From: Capsicum annuum
Taxonomy: Eukaryota; Streptophyta; Magnoliopsida; Solanales; Solanaceae
Direction of reading: 5' to 3'
DNA length: 64,000 nt
Assembly (NCBI RefSeq): GCF_002878395.1
Contig: NC_061115.1
Span: 53,225,013 to 53,289,012, forward strand
In this document: piece by piece, positions 1-11,906 of the stretch
Layout of the letters: each line of letters begins with the position of its first letter
How positions within the stretch are numbered: the first letter of the stretch is position 1
Position numbers and translations under genes: made by a program
The notes under the pieces: model-generated
Database searches by the model: none
What the model saw: the letters and a program-made list of their open reading frames with translations, nothing else
Told to the model about the DNA's origin: nothing

Positions 1-546
1 GGAGAGGTGAACTCCCTTGGAATAAGCTTTTTGCCCCCTAAGATGTCAAGATGATGAATGAAACCCTAGAAGCTTCTATTTATATCCATAACTTAAGAAA
101 AATTCAAATTCAGATTTTTGCCCCTTAGGTGCGAAATGTCTGACAGCTTATCAGAACATGTCGTCAGACATGCTTCAAATTTTTGCCTTCTACTTATGTG
201 TGATAACATTCTTGACAGCTTATCAGACGCCTGGCGACTTATCACAGACGTCGTCACATCTTCACTTTAATTTCTCAAGCATAGCCTAATCCTGACGGCA
301 ATCCTGACAGCTTATCATACCTCTAATTGCCCATCACAGGTTGTCATCACTTGTTCCCGCGGAATCTCATTCACTGTCTAAGGCTGAAGATGAGTCTAAT
401 AATCTTAGTTGTTGTTGGTTCTCTTGCATCTTTACTTTTTCTGCAATAACAAAGAGAAAACTATCAAAAACGACAAAAGTTGCTTAAGACTTTGAAATTA
501 TTCTCAATGAAAAGCCTCAAATGTGTTAGCATCTGCTCACACATCA
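1..546 (-). repeat. 3' LTR of Ath1, partial
   Basis: Matches 3803-4449 in the same orientation, beginning with the word agaggtgaactcccttgg in both. Read on the minus strand the LTR starts TGATGTGTGAGC and is preceded by the tract AAGTTGAGGGTGT, the likely polypurine tract. This copy lacks about 73 bp present at 4230-4303 of the other LTR. The U3 part (about 110-360) is crowded with TGACGAC, GTCGTCA and cttatcag words, including a perfect stem at 157-172. Confidence 0.8.
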
Positions 547-2062
547 ACACCCTCAACTTAAAACAACTGTTTGTCCTTAAGCAACTAAAAAACAACCAAG
601 AGGAAACAAAGTACATATGGCAGTCGATCATCAATTTTAGCTCAAAACACATTACCCTCTCCATGTTCAATCAGTCTAAACCCAGTTTTGTATATCTAAA
701 AGATGAACAATGTTAAAGAAAGGAATCAAGATATGGCATCAAATTAGCAACAATAACCATGCATATGTATAAATTACACTATCCAAACAAGTAGGCAACT
801 AGCAATGCAATTGATGTGCCCTTACAAAAATGATGTCCCTCCTCACTCATTTATGAAATCAAATATCTAAATGCAGGGACTCTAAAAAAAAGTTCCATTC
901 AATGTATGACAAATACCATAAGCTTTCCCTTATTTTATTACCAAGATTTTCAGACAGGTCAGCTAGGATCACTTTAGGTCTTCTCTTTGACTTGTTATGT
1001 AGTCTAGGGGCTGGTATGATACTCGATGATATTTAAAGTGACTAAGCCTCGTTGACACTACACTAGCTTCTGGGATCTCAGTTATTAACCTTTTTATATT
1101 CTTCTCTTTTCTTGATCACACAAATTCAGGATAGGTGCAGTCTTTTCTAGAATGACTTTTTTTTCACAACTTTTTCTTTTCTTGTTCTTTTCCACCGCAC
1201 CTAACTTTTCATTCTTTTTTTTATTCTCCATTTCTTCATACTCATATTACATTACACACCACTATTATAGACACCCTCAACTTAGGCCATTTTCCTAAGT
1301 CAAGGTACACAGAGTCCAAGAAGTACTAGGGCCAAAACAGGTTCATTATGATATAAATGGGACGGTGATAGGTATCATAAAAAGAAATAGGCTGTTCAGA
1401 CTCAAAATCAGGATCAAGGTAAATTATTCACAAATGGAAGGTTATTTAGGCTAAAAGTGGATAAATATCAACAACGGCCTATGGTCCTTTCCTAACCGCT
1501 ATCCTACAACCATGGCAAGACCAACCGGGCAAGTTCTGGATTTAACACACAATGGGAACTAGGTAGTATCTCACACACACATGGCACAAAGGTGCATCAC
1601 AAGCTACTACACATTTGGCTTATGCAATTGTTAGCAGTGATTATCATGTCCCTAGTACTAATGCCATAAAAAGATTCACAGTAGTCACATATAGATGAAC
1701 ATCACCCAGTTACCAAATAGACAATTGGAGAGGTATTTATCATTCCAAGAAAAATCGACAAAAATATATCAACTGTCCTAGGTACTTATTTTTCCCCCTG
1801 TTAACCACAACACATCACAATACAAACACAATACGCCTAAACATGTCGGCTCTCCTCGGAACAAGATTTTGTGGAAAAGAGGCACGGTGACCAAAAACCC
1901 AAGAAGACATCAACACATACAAGTAGCCCCACCCTCAACTTAAAATCATGCAATGTCCCCAATGTTTCAAACCAAAACAAGAGAGTTAGAAACATACTTG
2001 TGGTACCATGGGTGCAAAGATCTGATGTTAATCACATAATATGAATACGAACAACAAAATAC
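547..2062 (-). other. Non-coding 3' backbone of Ath1
   Basis: No reading frame can be supported here. The stretch is recognisably related in wording and order to 32251-33540 (Ath2), 23492-24990 and 52523-54040 (the two Ptp copies): the same series of phrases such as 'atgtaacacaa..ggaatcaag', 'ggcatca..ttagc(a)acaa' and 'acaaatgggaaggtgatagg' recurs. It is therefore the region between the coding part and the 3' LTR of a shared element backbone. Confidence 0.6.
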
Positions 2063-2080
2063 CTTGGGTTGCCTCCCAAG
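2063..2080 (-). other. Conserved hairpin downstream of the Ath1 reading frame
   Basis: On the plus strand CTTGGG-TTGCCT-CCCAAG, a perfect 6-bp stem with a 6-nt loop. In the sense RNA (minus strand) the loop is AGGCAA. It is followed on the plus strand by a block that recurs next to the same hairpin at 33573-33590, 56204-56221 and 56288-56305, with the core gcgacacga. The stem sequence differs between copies while pairing is largely kept. Confidence 0.6.
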
Positions 2081-2184
2081 AAGTACCAAATTTAGTGTTG
2101 CGACACGACCCAACTCATTTTTTTCCTCCACCTTGAGGATATGAATTTCACCCCCAACTTAGAGTCCATCTTATTGCCTCGCTT

Positions 2185-2865
2185 CTATGGGAGTGGTACA
2201 AAAATTAAGAAGTCGAGGAATGGATTGAGAGTGGTAAACCACTCGACCTTAAAGTAAGGTATGTTTTTATGTTTCTTGTCTAATGTAAAATCAAGAATAT
2301 AGGATTTTTGTTCCTCATCTTCACACTCTTCCACTATTTTAGTTGATTCCACAGACAAGATACCATCTAAAATTAATGTGAAAAAATGCTTCGAGTGACG
2401 TCCAACTAATTCTACTTCAAAATTTACACTATCTACTACACACTCACTTTTATTCACCTTCTCAATGTCAGTCTCAAAATAAAGATAACAATCCAGTGGT
2501 TGCGATTCTTGAGTTTTCTCCTCAAATTGGCTAATGTCCTCCTCATATTCTTCTTTATTTAGCCATTGTAAACATGGTGGGAGTGGTAACTCTTTTAGCT
2601 CTGCCTACATCTATTCTTGATTCTCTAAAATTTGTTTCATCAATTTGTTCGCTTGAATCGTGACAGCACACATATCTATAGTATGATCACTTTGACCACA
2701 AGCCAAACACCAAGTTATAGGAAGTAGGATAGTATCCGCATCATATTGTGAAGGTCCAGTCCATGCACTTCTAGGTAAATCTGGACTGCAAGCCTCAAAA
2801 TATGCTCCCCCACAATAATAACAAGAATTGTCATCACTATTAAAACCATCTATTCAGGCTTACAT
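2185..2865 (-). pseudogene. Broken 226-codon ORF with CCHC zinc knuckle
   Basis: Read on the minus strand from the ATG at 2865 to the stop at 2185, this frame has no frameshift over 681 bp and four in-frame stops: TAA at 2862-2860, TGA at 2856-2854 and two TAG near 2605-2613. Each is one C-to-T or G-to-A change from CAA, TGG or CAG. Residues about 17-28 hold CYYCGGAYFEAC, a knuckle-like CX2C..C group, and further on CLACGQSDHTIDMC is a textbook CX2CX4HX4C knuckle. The C-terminal third is acidic then hydrophobic and ends FLDFLIFVPLP. The frame starts about 125 bp after the primer binding site, where gag should begin. I do not recognise a named family; a small Gag-like or RNA-binding protein is an inference from the knuckle and position. 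Confidence 0.65.
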
Positions 2866-2989
2866 CTCAAGAAAGGTGTGAGAAAAATAACAATAAAAGA
2901 AAATAAAAAAATAAACTAAAAAAATATTTACAATTTTGAATTCAATCAAGTAAACTAAAACTCCAAAGCAACTCAATACTCCAAATTAT

Positions 2990-3007
2990 TCTCCAGCAAC
3001 GGGGTCA
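2990..3007 (-). other. Primer binding site of Ath1 (tRNA-Asp type)
   Basis: Minus-strand reading TGACCCCGTTGCTGGAGA lies a few bases downstream of the LTR end. It resembles the Asp-tRNA complement TGGCGCCGTTGCCGGGGA used by Athila-group elements and aligns with the better preserved site of Ath2 at 39048-39065. Confidence 0.6.
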
Positions 3008-3011
3008 TTTT

Positions 3012-4449
3012 TTATAACGCTCAACTTACACGTCAAGTTAGTGCAAGGCGGTCGTTGTCAATACATTTACCCAACTTTAGAGCCGAAGTCAAATCCACAG
3101 GGAACAATGTGAGTGACGATTAAATTAATTTGAAACAAAGCTACAAGTTAAATTCAAACAATTGGCATGAAAAGATAAAATGGGCGTTTTCAATGATCAA
3201 AAAAATGATAAAGTTGTAACTTGCTTCAGAACTCAAGGCCAAAATTTCAATAGTTCAAATCAATGATAAAGAATAAACTAGGGTTGTGATCACTATGATT
3301 ACTAATCTCTATTAAATAATAGTTATAGCATTGGGTTCTCATGAATTGCGGGAAACACCAGATTATCAGTTTTGACAGTCCATCTAAGTGTTTCTCAACC
3401 TAACTAGATGTTGAACTCCCTAATTCTCTTGAACCTAAGAAGTCATTCTATTCATACTGATTTTATCTAAAGTTGAACAATCTTGTTGCAACATTAATCA
3501 TTAGATGAGAACTTAACCTCCCCAAATCCTCGTTGACAATTCACTACCTTCAGTTTATTTCTCAGTTCGAGCAAATCAGCATAAGGCAAGATCTATTATT
3601 CGCAACCAATATAAATAATTAATACAAAATAATTATCAAGACATTCCCAAAATCACTCTAACCCTAACCAAATATTAAATTCACGGAGGAATAATCACAG
3701 ATCCCACAACCCTAGTTATGGGTTTTAGTTCCACATGAAAGAGAAAATTCCCACAACCAGATCAAAGTGTTGAAAATTGAATTCTAAGTTCAGTCCCCTC
3801 AAAAAGAGGTGAACTCCCTTGGAATAAGTTTTCCCTTCTTTTGATGTCAAGATGATGAATGAAACCCTAGAAGCTGCTATCTATATCCGTAACTTAAGAA
3901 AAATTTGAATTTAGATTTTTGTCCCTTAGGTGACGACATGTCTGATGGCTTGTCAGTGTTTTGATAGCTTATCAGAACATGTTGTCAGACATGATTCAAA
4001 TTTTTTCCTGCTGCTTATGTGTGACGACATTCTTAAATGGCTTATTATACACCTGATGACTTATCACTGACGTAGCCACATCTTCACTTCAATTTCTCAA
4101 GCATTGCCCATGCCTGACGACAAGCCACACGGCTTATCACAACTCTGAAGGCCCATCACAGGTTGTCGTCACTTCTTTCAACTGAATTTTACTCTCTATC
4201 TGAGGCTGACGATGAGTCTGATAACTTATCCGGGAGATGACGGCCTATCAGTCAAATCATCAACTACACTTTCTTTCTTATTTTTCTCAAAATTCAACTC
4301 TTTTATCTCAGTTGTTGTTTGTTCTCTTGCATCTTGACTTTTAATGCAATAACAAAGAGAAAACAATAAAAAACGACAAAAGTTTCTTAAGACTTTGCAA
4401 TTATTCTTAGTTAAAAGCTTCAAATATGTTAGCATCTGGTCACACATCA
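3012..4449 (-). repeat. 5' LTR of Ath1
   Basis: Runs on the plus strand from ttataacgctc (equivalent of tgataatgctc in Ath2) to cacacatca, giving TGATGTG...TATCA-like ends on the element strand, about 1.44 kb. The right half aligns with 1-546. U3 (3920-4250) carries repeated gacgaca, cttatcag and gtcgtca words. The right boundary abuts an LTR of Gyp1. Confidence 0.75.
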
Positions 4450-4610
4450 ATTAGATAGACTGAAAGTTCAACCTCCAATGACTAGACACTTAACCACTAG
4501 GGTCACCTGACCCGTACCCATACCATACAGCTCATATAAAGAGTCAATACTAGGAGAGTGAGCTCAAAGCTTATGAATTTTTCCAAGTGGCAAAATCCAA
4601 GGTATTTCTA
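4450..4610 (-). repeat. 3' LTR remnant of Gyp1
   Basis: About 160 bp corresponding to 11770-11906, including cactagggtcacctgaccc versus tattagggtcacctaaccta. It is cut at the left by Ath1. Plus-strand ttctccaccaat at 4611-4622 is the complement of a purine-rich tract at the expected place. Confidence 0.65.
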
Positions 4611-4829
4611 TTCTCCACCAATTAGATAATTCATCCTCGAATTATGGCACAAGGTAGTGACTAACATGATTAAACCCCTAAACATCTCTACTTTTACCTT
4701 TAATACAAAAAACAGATTACCAAGGAATTCACAATATATATTAACTAAGATAGAAAATAAAGATTTTACTAACAACACATACCTCAAGAATGATTTTACA
4801 AAATAGGAAATAGGAATCGATACTTAGAA

Positions 4830-6120
4830 CCGATGTCCTCCTCAGCTTCCCAAGTAGCCTTTTTGACCTTGTGGTTCCTCCATAGAACCTTTACTGAAGC
4901 TACATCCTTGTTCTACAAGCGACGAGCCTGCCAGTCCAAGATCTCTACTAGGACTTTCTTATAAGTCAAGGAATCCAAAATACCAATATCCTTGATAGGA
5001 ACGATTTGAGATGAATCACCTACACACTTCCTTAAAATAGAAACATACAACACCAGTCGAATGGAGCTTAGAATAGAAGGCAACTCCAACTCTTATCCAA
5101 CATTGCAAACCTTTCTAAAAACCAAGAACGGACCGATATATGCGAGACTAAGCTTCTCTTTATTCCCAAACCTCATCACTTCCTTCATGGGAGACACCTT
5201 TAAGAACACCCTATCCCCAACATCAAACTCTAACTTCCTATATCTCATATCTGTATAGGACTTTTAGTGACTTTGGGTAGCTTTGAGCCTATCCTGAATC
5301 ACCTTCAACTTCTCCATGTCTTAGTAAACCAAATCTAAACCAAACATCTTCACCTTACTAACCTTAAACCAACTAATAAGAGACCTATACCTCTTACAAT
5401 ACAAGGTCTCAAATAGATCCATCTCAATGTTAGAGTGGTAGCTATTATTTTATAAAAACTCTATAAAAGGATAATGCTTAACCCAACTACCACCAAAGTT
5501 AATCACACAAGCTCAAAGCATATCTTGAAATGTCAGAATAGTTCTTTCAACTTTCCCATCTAGCTGCGGGTGGAAAGTAGTATTAAGACTCACCTTAGTC
5601 CCTAAAACTTTCTAAAATGACCACCAAAAGTGCGATGAAAAATGTATACCACAATCCTAGATAATAGAAATAGGTACCCCATGCAACTTCACAATCTCTT
5701 AGAGGTATAACCTTGCATAATGCTCTACCAAAAAATTAGTCCTCACTGGAAAAAACAGAGTAAACTTAGTCATCCTGTACACGATGACCCAAATTAAATC
5801 AAACTAATTCTGTGATCGGGGAAGACCTAGAACCAAATCCATATTGATCACTTCCCACTTCCACACAGGTAACTCAATTTCTTTATATAACCCTCTGGAC
5901 CTGATGTGCTAAAATTTCACTTGTAGGCATACCTTGCACTTAGTCACAAACCTAGCCACATCTTGCTTCATATTGTTCGACCAATATATCTCCTTTAGGT
6001 CGTGATAGATTTTCATCGAGCTAGGATGAATAGCATACACGCCCCATGCGCCGTAGTGAAGATCCTCTCTCGCTATCTATCGACATCTAGAATGCACAAT
6101 CTCTTTTTGTACCATAAGTT
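4830..6120 (-). pseudogene. Gyp1 integrase and chromodomain remnant
   Basis: Minus-strand translation in several frames gives the C-terminal wording of chromovirus integrases: a segment near 5060-5260 with SPMKEVMRFGNKEKLSLAYI and YIGPF-type words, a chromodomain-like tail near 4840-4900 (VKVLWRN ... ATWEAE), and upstream the 'IEFAYNN'-type catalytic-core region around 5400-6000. Stops and frameshifts interrupt it and no continuous frame can be drawn. The protein would have inserted cDNA into chromatin, with the chromodomain guiding target choice. It follows RNase H directly in element order. Confidence 0.6.
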
Positions 6121-6160
6121 ACCATCATTACTAACCTTAAAACCCATTACTTTCTGCCTA

Positions 6161-6680
6161 CTATATCACCCTTGATCTCATGAAAATAGGATCTAACACT
6201 TGCTTTTCTTTCATCTCAGCAACCAGGGACGTCTTCACCACCTCCTGAACAAATTCACCACCATTTTTAGAGTCTAAGAGGCGAACTCTATGGTTAGCCA
6301 AATGGTAAACATAATTCACTAATTCTAGTTTTCCCTTATCCACATGAGCTAAATTTAAATAGATAACGTTCTAAGAGTTTCAATAACCACATTATCTTTA
6401 CCTAGATGATAGTGAAGACTCATGTCAAAATCCTTGAGCAGTTAAAGCCATCTCCTTTGCTTGAGGTTAAGATCTTTCTAAGTAAACACATATTGCGGGA
6501 TCTTATGATCTGAAAAGATATCCACATTAACTCCGTACAAATAGTTATGCCTGATTTTCAACACAAACACCACAACAAATAGTTCCAAGTCATGAGTCAA
6601 ATAATTTGTCTCATGCACTTCCAACTTTCTAGAGGCATAAGCTACCACCTTGCCATTGTACATTAAGTGCCGAAGTCAGC
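6161..6680 (-). pseudogene. Gyp1 RNase H remnant
   Basis: The 61-residue stretch at 6478-6663 contains [20 protein letters not shown] followed by LEL and later DIFSDHK, the RNase H signature wording of Ty3/gypsy elements (an ASR..LK..E.NY..HDLEL block and a FTDHK-like Asp). 6161-6343 holds the spacer to integrase (VRLLDSKNGGEF ... KEKQVLDPI). In the family this domain removes the RNA strand after reverse transcription. The fragment is broken by a frame change on both sides. Confidence 0.65.
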
Positions 6681-6689
6681 TTATCATTA

Positions 6690-7640
6690 AGCTTTTCAAA
6701 GTTATGCTCACAAGCATCAGACCATAAGAAATTTACCCTTTTTGAGTTAACTTAGTCAACGAGGTATCTATAGTTGAAAAAATTTCCACAAACCTCTTGT
6801 ACTAACCATATAATTCAAATAATCTCTGAATATTGGCCGTAGTCGTGTGTCTAGGTCACTTTTTAATCAGTACAACTTTCTGCAAATCGACCATGAACAC
6901 TTCACTAGAAATGACAAGCAATAAAAAAGTCAAAGCATTCAATTAGAATACACATTTTGAAAATTTAGCATATAACTACTTCTCATTTAGGGTCTGCAAT
7001 AAAATACAAAGGTGATCAGCATGATTTGCCTTACTCTTTGAGTACACCAGAATATTGTCTATGAACATAATGACAAATAAATCCAAAAATTGATGAAGGA
7101 ATCTATTCACCAAATACATGAATGTCTTCAGGGCATAGGTCAATACAAAAGATATAATCAGAAACTCAAAATGCCCATATCAGGTACGAAAGGCAGTCTT
7201 AGAAATATCCACCTCCCTAATCTTGAGCTTATGATACTGGGACCAAATATTGATCTTGGAGAAAAACTTATCACCCTGAAACTAATCAAACAAATCATCT
7301 ATCCTTGGAAGATTGTACTTATTCTTTACCGTCAGCTTATTCACTTATTCTTAATCAATACATATCTGAAGGGAACCATCCTTCTTACGCACGAGCATCA
7401 TTGGTGCATCCTACAAAGACATATTAGGATGGATGAAACCTTTATTTAAAAGATGTTTTAGTTATTCCTTAAGATCCTTTAACTTAGTCGGAGCCAATCT
7501 ATATGGGATAATAGAAACAAAATGATTGTTTGGAACTAGATCAATCGCAAAATCAATCTTCTTATTAGGAGGGACACCAGGAAGGTCATCAAGTAAGACC
7601 TCAAGAAATTCATTCATCACCAGGATGAAACAGAAAGAAG
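6690..7640 (-). pseudogene. Gyp1 reverse transcriptase remnant
   Basis: Minus-strand reading gives VIMFIDNILVYSK at about 7030-7075, the palm motif that is FIDD in the family. The codon at 7056-7054 is AAT, so the second catalytic Asp is Asn. Fingers and palm words such as the region coding a FRTRYGH-like segment lie near 7140-7200. The frame is interrupted by several stops. The enzyme could not have worked with this change even if the frame were open. Confidence 0.6.
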
Positions 7641-7647
7641 GAATCTC

Positions 7648-8345
7648 TTAGTTAGAATGTTTAACCAAGTCCAGATGATAGTGACACCCCTTGGAGATTA
7701 ATATTTGAGATCTAAGATATGATATGAACCTCCCTTTAGGAACAAAGAAAGAACTCTCCCACTCAATTATTAGCACCTTAGCGAATTTAAAGCTGACCAT
7801 ATGAGGCTGAAAGTCTAGAGAAGTATAGCATGAGTACATCCAATCTATCCAAAATACAACATCCAAATCAACTATGTCCAATTCAAATAGATCATCTACA
7901 GTCTCTTGATCACTCATAAGTATAAAACTACCCTTATAGACTCTTTTGGCCACCACAGAGTCACTCACCGGGGATAAAACAAAAAAAATGTCTTAAATAT
8001 ACTCAAACAGAAAAACAAATACACAATAACAAATGGGGTTACATAAGAAAAAGTGAACCCTAAATCAAGTAAATAGTACACATCACAATTAAAGAGTTTC
8101 AACATGCCAAGAATAATGTCTGGCGATACCTCGGACTCTTCATAATTAGTGAAAGCATAAAGTTTATTTTGACCAGTGCCAAAGCGAGATGGTGTATTAT
8201 ATGGTTCCGAAGCAAATGAAGAGGCAACCAAAACCTTATTGGCGCTAGAAGCAACATTAGCCACTAGAATGTTTCTAAGCATGTGCCCTAGCTGACCATA
8301 GTTTAAGCACTTGTGCTTTCCTTCCTCATAGTAACCTGGAGGCAA
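7648..8345 (-). pseudogene. Gyp1 protease and CCHC region remnant
   Basis: Two adjoining minus-strand frames, 7648-7968 and 7965-8345. The upstream frame has KCLNYGQLGHMLRN, a CCHC knuckle in which the second Cys is Tyr and the last Cys is missing, then LLDLGFTFSYVTPF, where the retropepsin active site is D-L-G instead of the D-P-G/D-S-G-like triplet usual in these elements. The downstream frame contains ELDIVDLDVVFWIDWMYSCY, the flap-side 'DFDVILGMDWL' equivalent. Frames overlap by 4 bp, which is a frameshift relic rather than a designed overlap. Confidence 0.65.
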
Positions 8346-8379
8346 TCCACCATAAAATCTGTAGGAAGGATAGGATGGA

Positions 8380-9290
8380 GCTGATTTTGCCCTACTAACC
8401 TAAGATTGGGCACCGTATGCCCTATAATTGTTGCCACCATGAAAATGCCTCACCCAATGACTTTTAGTAGGGAGAACTAGCTATCAAGTAAGACCCAAAA
8501 ATGCCCCACTTTTTTGTCCACTTCCCACCATCCCCGCCACTCAGTTTTTGGCTACTACCCTACTTAGAAAGTCTAAAAATTTTTCTCTACCTCTCTCTTA
8601 GCTCATCCTATTTCTTCTTCTCTTTCTAAACCTAATGCATGTACACTACCAACCTAGATATATCAATGTCCTTGTTCAACAAAGCAGCCTTACTCTCCAA
8701 AACTAAGTCTCGAGATAACCTAGAAGTGAACTTCCTCATTCTAGCCCTTATTCTATAAACAAACTCTGAGGCATACTGAGACAATTGGTAAAACTTTAAG
8801 ACATACTACTAAACTAAAATCTTGACTTTCTTTAAGTCAACAAACTCTTTTGACTTTGATTCCCTCATCTTTCTCTAGGAAAATACTATAAAAATTAATC
8901 CACAAGGTTGACACAACATCATCACCCCTCTATTGGTCTTATTTCTTGTACCACTTATAGGCCACATCTTTCAGTTAGTAGGTAGTAAACTCTATAACTT
9001 CCATATTAGTGGTACGCATAAAATGGAAGATCTTTTACATCTCATCAAGGAAACTATGAGAATCCTCTCCGACCTTAACTCCAATAAAGGTTAGAGGGTT
9101 CAACCTCATAAATAAGCTAACCCTTGTGGCCATAAAAGTAGAGTAGTAGAAATAACAGGTTCGTCCTGAGAAGCTACCAACTTTTACAACATATGAATAG
9201 ATCGATGAAACTCAACATTCTTTACATTAGCTTGAGGATATCGAGAAAACTTAAGGGGACCGGAAGAACTCCAGAACGACAATCAGGAAC
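8380..9290 (-). pseudogene. Gyp1 gag remnant
   Basis: Minus-strand translation around 8900-9110 gives a Retrotrans_gag-like stretch (VGEDSHSFLDEMKKIFHFMR, then a YQLKDVA-like block), the capsid helices found in chromovirus Gag. Stops and shifts break it repeatedly. It lies upstream of the CCHC knuckle in element order, as expected. Confidence 0.55.
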
Positions 9291-9599
9291 TGAACCCCTA
9301 ACAGAGTCTAGACCACATAAGTAGGACATGTCCCTTTAAAATTATCCTCGAGTGGGGCAGAAGAGTTTCTGTGAACATCATATAATTTGGGAGGCATGAT
9401 TTGAAAAATAAACAATCATGTATTAGTGAAGATTTAAAGAGCTTAGACTTCACGGCCCAAAAATAGAACACAAGAAGGAGAAATATTTCTAAATGCCTCA
9501 TAGTGTCTCCCTTATGAGTGCAGTGCACTATATGCCCTTAAAAGACACTCTACTCAACACGACTTTGGGAACTCCTAATTAACCATGAACCTAGGGCTC

Positions 9600-11906
9600 G
9601 AATACTACCCAAACCAATGCCTAGTCAAGTCGAGTATCTCAAGTCCAACATGGATCAAAGACTACCCAAGATACCCCACTGTTAACCATCCTAAACCCTA
9701 TATCAGATAAATTATAAACATATAACAGGATGAAATAATAATAATATAAATAAAATAAAATAAGTCTATAACCGTAACAAAATAGCCATAAAAAAATATC
9801 TAACCAATACAAAAGCCAATGTCAATGCTAATACTAATAATGACACTGCATATGCCTATAGTAGTCCCATAAAGGGTCTAACAAAAATAAAAGAATATTT
9901 GGTCGGGATATGCCCCCGAACATAGACAAAACAAAAACTAAAGAAATAACAATATTGGAAAGAAACCCATAGCATGAAATGAGATATTTCAGAGTATGGA
10001 AGTTCACCACTTCAATCTGAGTTAAAGTTGTCCTTAAATCCTAGTCACATAGTAGGGGGAATAATAGTATGGCTGGTTCTACCTTCGTGTGGGAATACAA
10101 CTCTCGAATATGGTTAGCATAGTAAATGCTAGAATGTAACTAAAGGATAAAGATAAAATAATGCCATCATTCAAGACCAAATCAAATTACCATATGGAAT
10201 AACATATATACATATACATATATATCGTGCTGGATAGGGAACAAGGTTTAGCATGCATTTAAAATCTTACCCTAGATTGTGTAGCTTAACCATCATAAAA
10301 TCCACCCATGGGCTATATGGGTCTAGTGTAGCCATTAAATAGGTCCCACTAAATTTAGCCTTATGAAAAAAAAGATATCACGGAAGGCCAAAAGTCCTGT
10401 ACCATTCGCCACCATGATCCATATATACAAGTTAAATGCAAGGGAGTCTCGCGTACCCTGCAAGCATAAGGTCACCAAGATAAAACCTCATGTCTGCAAA
10501 CATAAGTTTCAAGTGTCCATCCATTAAACTCATACCTTCACAAATAACTATTAGAACCCGCCACTATTGCCCAATTAAAACCTTTACCAAATAACAAAAC
10601 TACAAATTCTTGGAGTTAATTATTAAGGCATTATAAAGTGAAATTGTCACACATATTATAACTTGCAATTAATGTGCCCAGCTAACACTTAGTGGGGTCC
10701 TTCATACACTACAGACTTAATTATTAAAATCACTTGAGGGGTTCCTTCTTACCCCACAAGGTTTTCAAAACCAGCCTTAACTATTTAACCATTTTGTTCC
10801 ATGCATTAGATTTAATAAATAGTCAAACCAAACACTATGGGGATTCCATTGAACCCCTAGTTTCATTTCCCACCTTTCTTATAACTACTAACCAATTTTT
10901 ACAAAACAAGGTTAGGGTCATATCCATTTAAAGAATCACAACTTTAAAGAAATTTACCATTATTATTTTCAACCACCATACCCATGCAACCACATGTTCA
11001 AAACCATAATTAGAAAAAGAAAAAGAATAATTAAACCATGAGAAATAATATTCATCCATGAACAACCATAAACCCTAACCTTTTTTTCAAAGCCATAAAA
11101 ATGCCATGAAAACTATAAACTAAAAATATGCCTTTAGTAAAATAAAAATAAGGGAAGAGTAACATCCATTAGACACCAAGAAGCACAAAGAGAAATCGCC
11201 CATGAAGGCCTTAATCGATTAGCTTGATGAAACCTCAGCTTCTTCTTAAATAGAGAGTTTAAGAGGGAATTTGAGAGTGTTTTATTAGGAATAATGTGTT
11301 GATGAACTCCCAAAGGATTTTTTAAGTCATGGTATCGAAGGGAATTATAGTGGGAAATGTCAATAATGCCCCCAACTTTAAAGTTGTAAAAAGGTCGCAC
11401 GTGATTACAAGTCAACCTCTTGACTCATGACCACAACCTAGGACTTGTACCCATGAGTCATTACCAAGATAATGAATTGGACACCCATAAGCTGTCCAAT
11501 ATATGAATCCATGATCCTACTCAAGATTTGATTATACGACTCGTATGGTATAGTCATAGCTAAGATAGAACCCAATTATTGGGTACTAGACAACATACGA
11601 GTCAACCCTATTACTTGTAACCCATCCTTACAACTATTTGTAATCCACTCATACTCAAACCCAAGAAAAGACACTAAGTTACCGATTTGATTAAGCATTA
11701 TACAAATGACTCATCACCACCCTTAACGAATCATACCGCTAAGTTATAAGAATGATCAAAAACCCAACTAATAAGCATTAGACACCTAACTATTAGGGTC
11801 ACCTAACCTATACTCATACCACACGACTAGTATGAGGAGTCGTTACTAGGAAAGTGAGTTCAAAGATTAAGAATTTTTCCAAGGGCTAAAATCTAGGATG
11901 TTTGAA
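9600..11906 (-). repeat. 5' LTR of Gyp1
   Basis: About 2.3 kb of non-coding sequence between the start of gag and the LTR start near 11906 (minus strand), whose terminal 140 bp match the 3' LTR remnant at 4450-4610. The inner boundary is approximate: a degraded iMet-type primer site may lie at 9590-9606 (gggctcgaatactacc). The outer 450 bp are rich in words around gactcgtat/atacgagtc, including arms ACGAC/GTCGT at 11823-11843. Confidence 0.55.

Larger units (their letters stand above)
1..4449 (-). mobile_element. Ath1, pol-less Athila-like LTR retrotransposon
   Basis: A minus-strand LTR element cut by the left edge of the window. It reads from right to left as 5' LTR (3012-4449), primer binding site (2990-3007), a single 226-codon reading frame (2185-2865), a hairpin (2063-2080), a non-coding 3' backbone, a purine-rich tract and the start of the 3' LTR (1-546). 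The two LTR parts can be aligned directly from about 3803 onwards. The internal region is only about 2.4 kb and no RT, RNase H or INT peptide is visible, so it must have depended on another element. Its right end lies inside the LTR of Gyp1, so it inserted after Gyp1. Confidence 0.8.
4450..11906 (-). mobile_element. Gyp1, degraded Ty3/gypsy chromovirus
   Basis: Minus-strand element with 5' LTR at about 9600-11906, gag, CCHC region, PR, RT, RNase H, INT and a chromodomain-like end, then a polypurine tract and a 3' LTR remnant (4450-4610). The LTR ends 4450-4610 and about 11770-11906 align well (shared phrase gaatttttccaag). The domain order PR-RT-RNase H-INT is that of Ty3/gypsy. Reading frames change between domains, so indels as well as stops have accumulated. 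Ath1 interrupted its 3' LTR at 4449/4450. Confidence 0.75.

Noticed and set aside
7090..7449. 119-codon plus-strand open frame
   Set aside because: It is the antisense of Gyp1 RT; the minus-strand peptide is recognisably RT, so this frame is a shadow.
9590..9606. Firm iMet primer site for Gyp1
   Set aside because: gggctcgaatactacc only loosely resembles the expected complement and no clear LTR terminus follows, so the boundary was left approximate.
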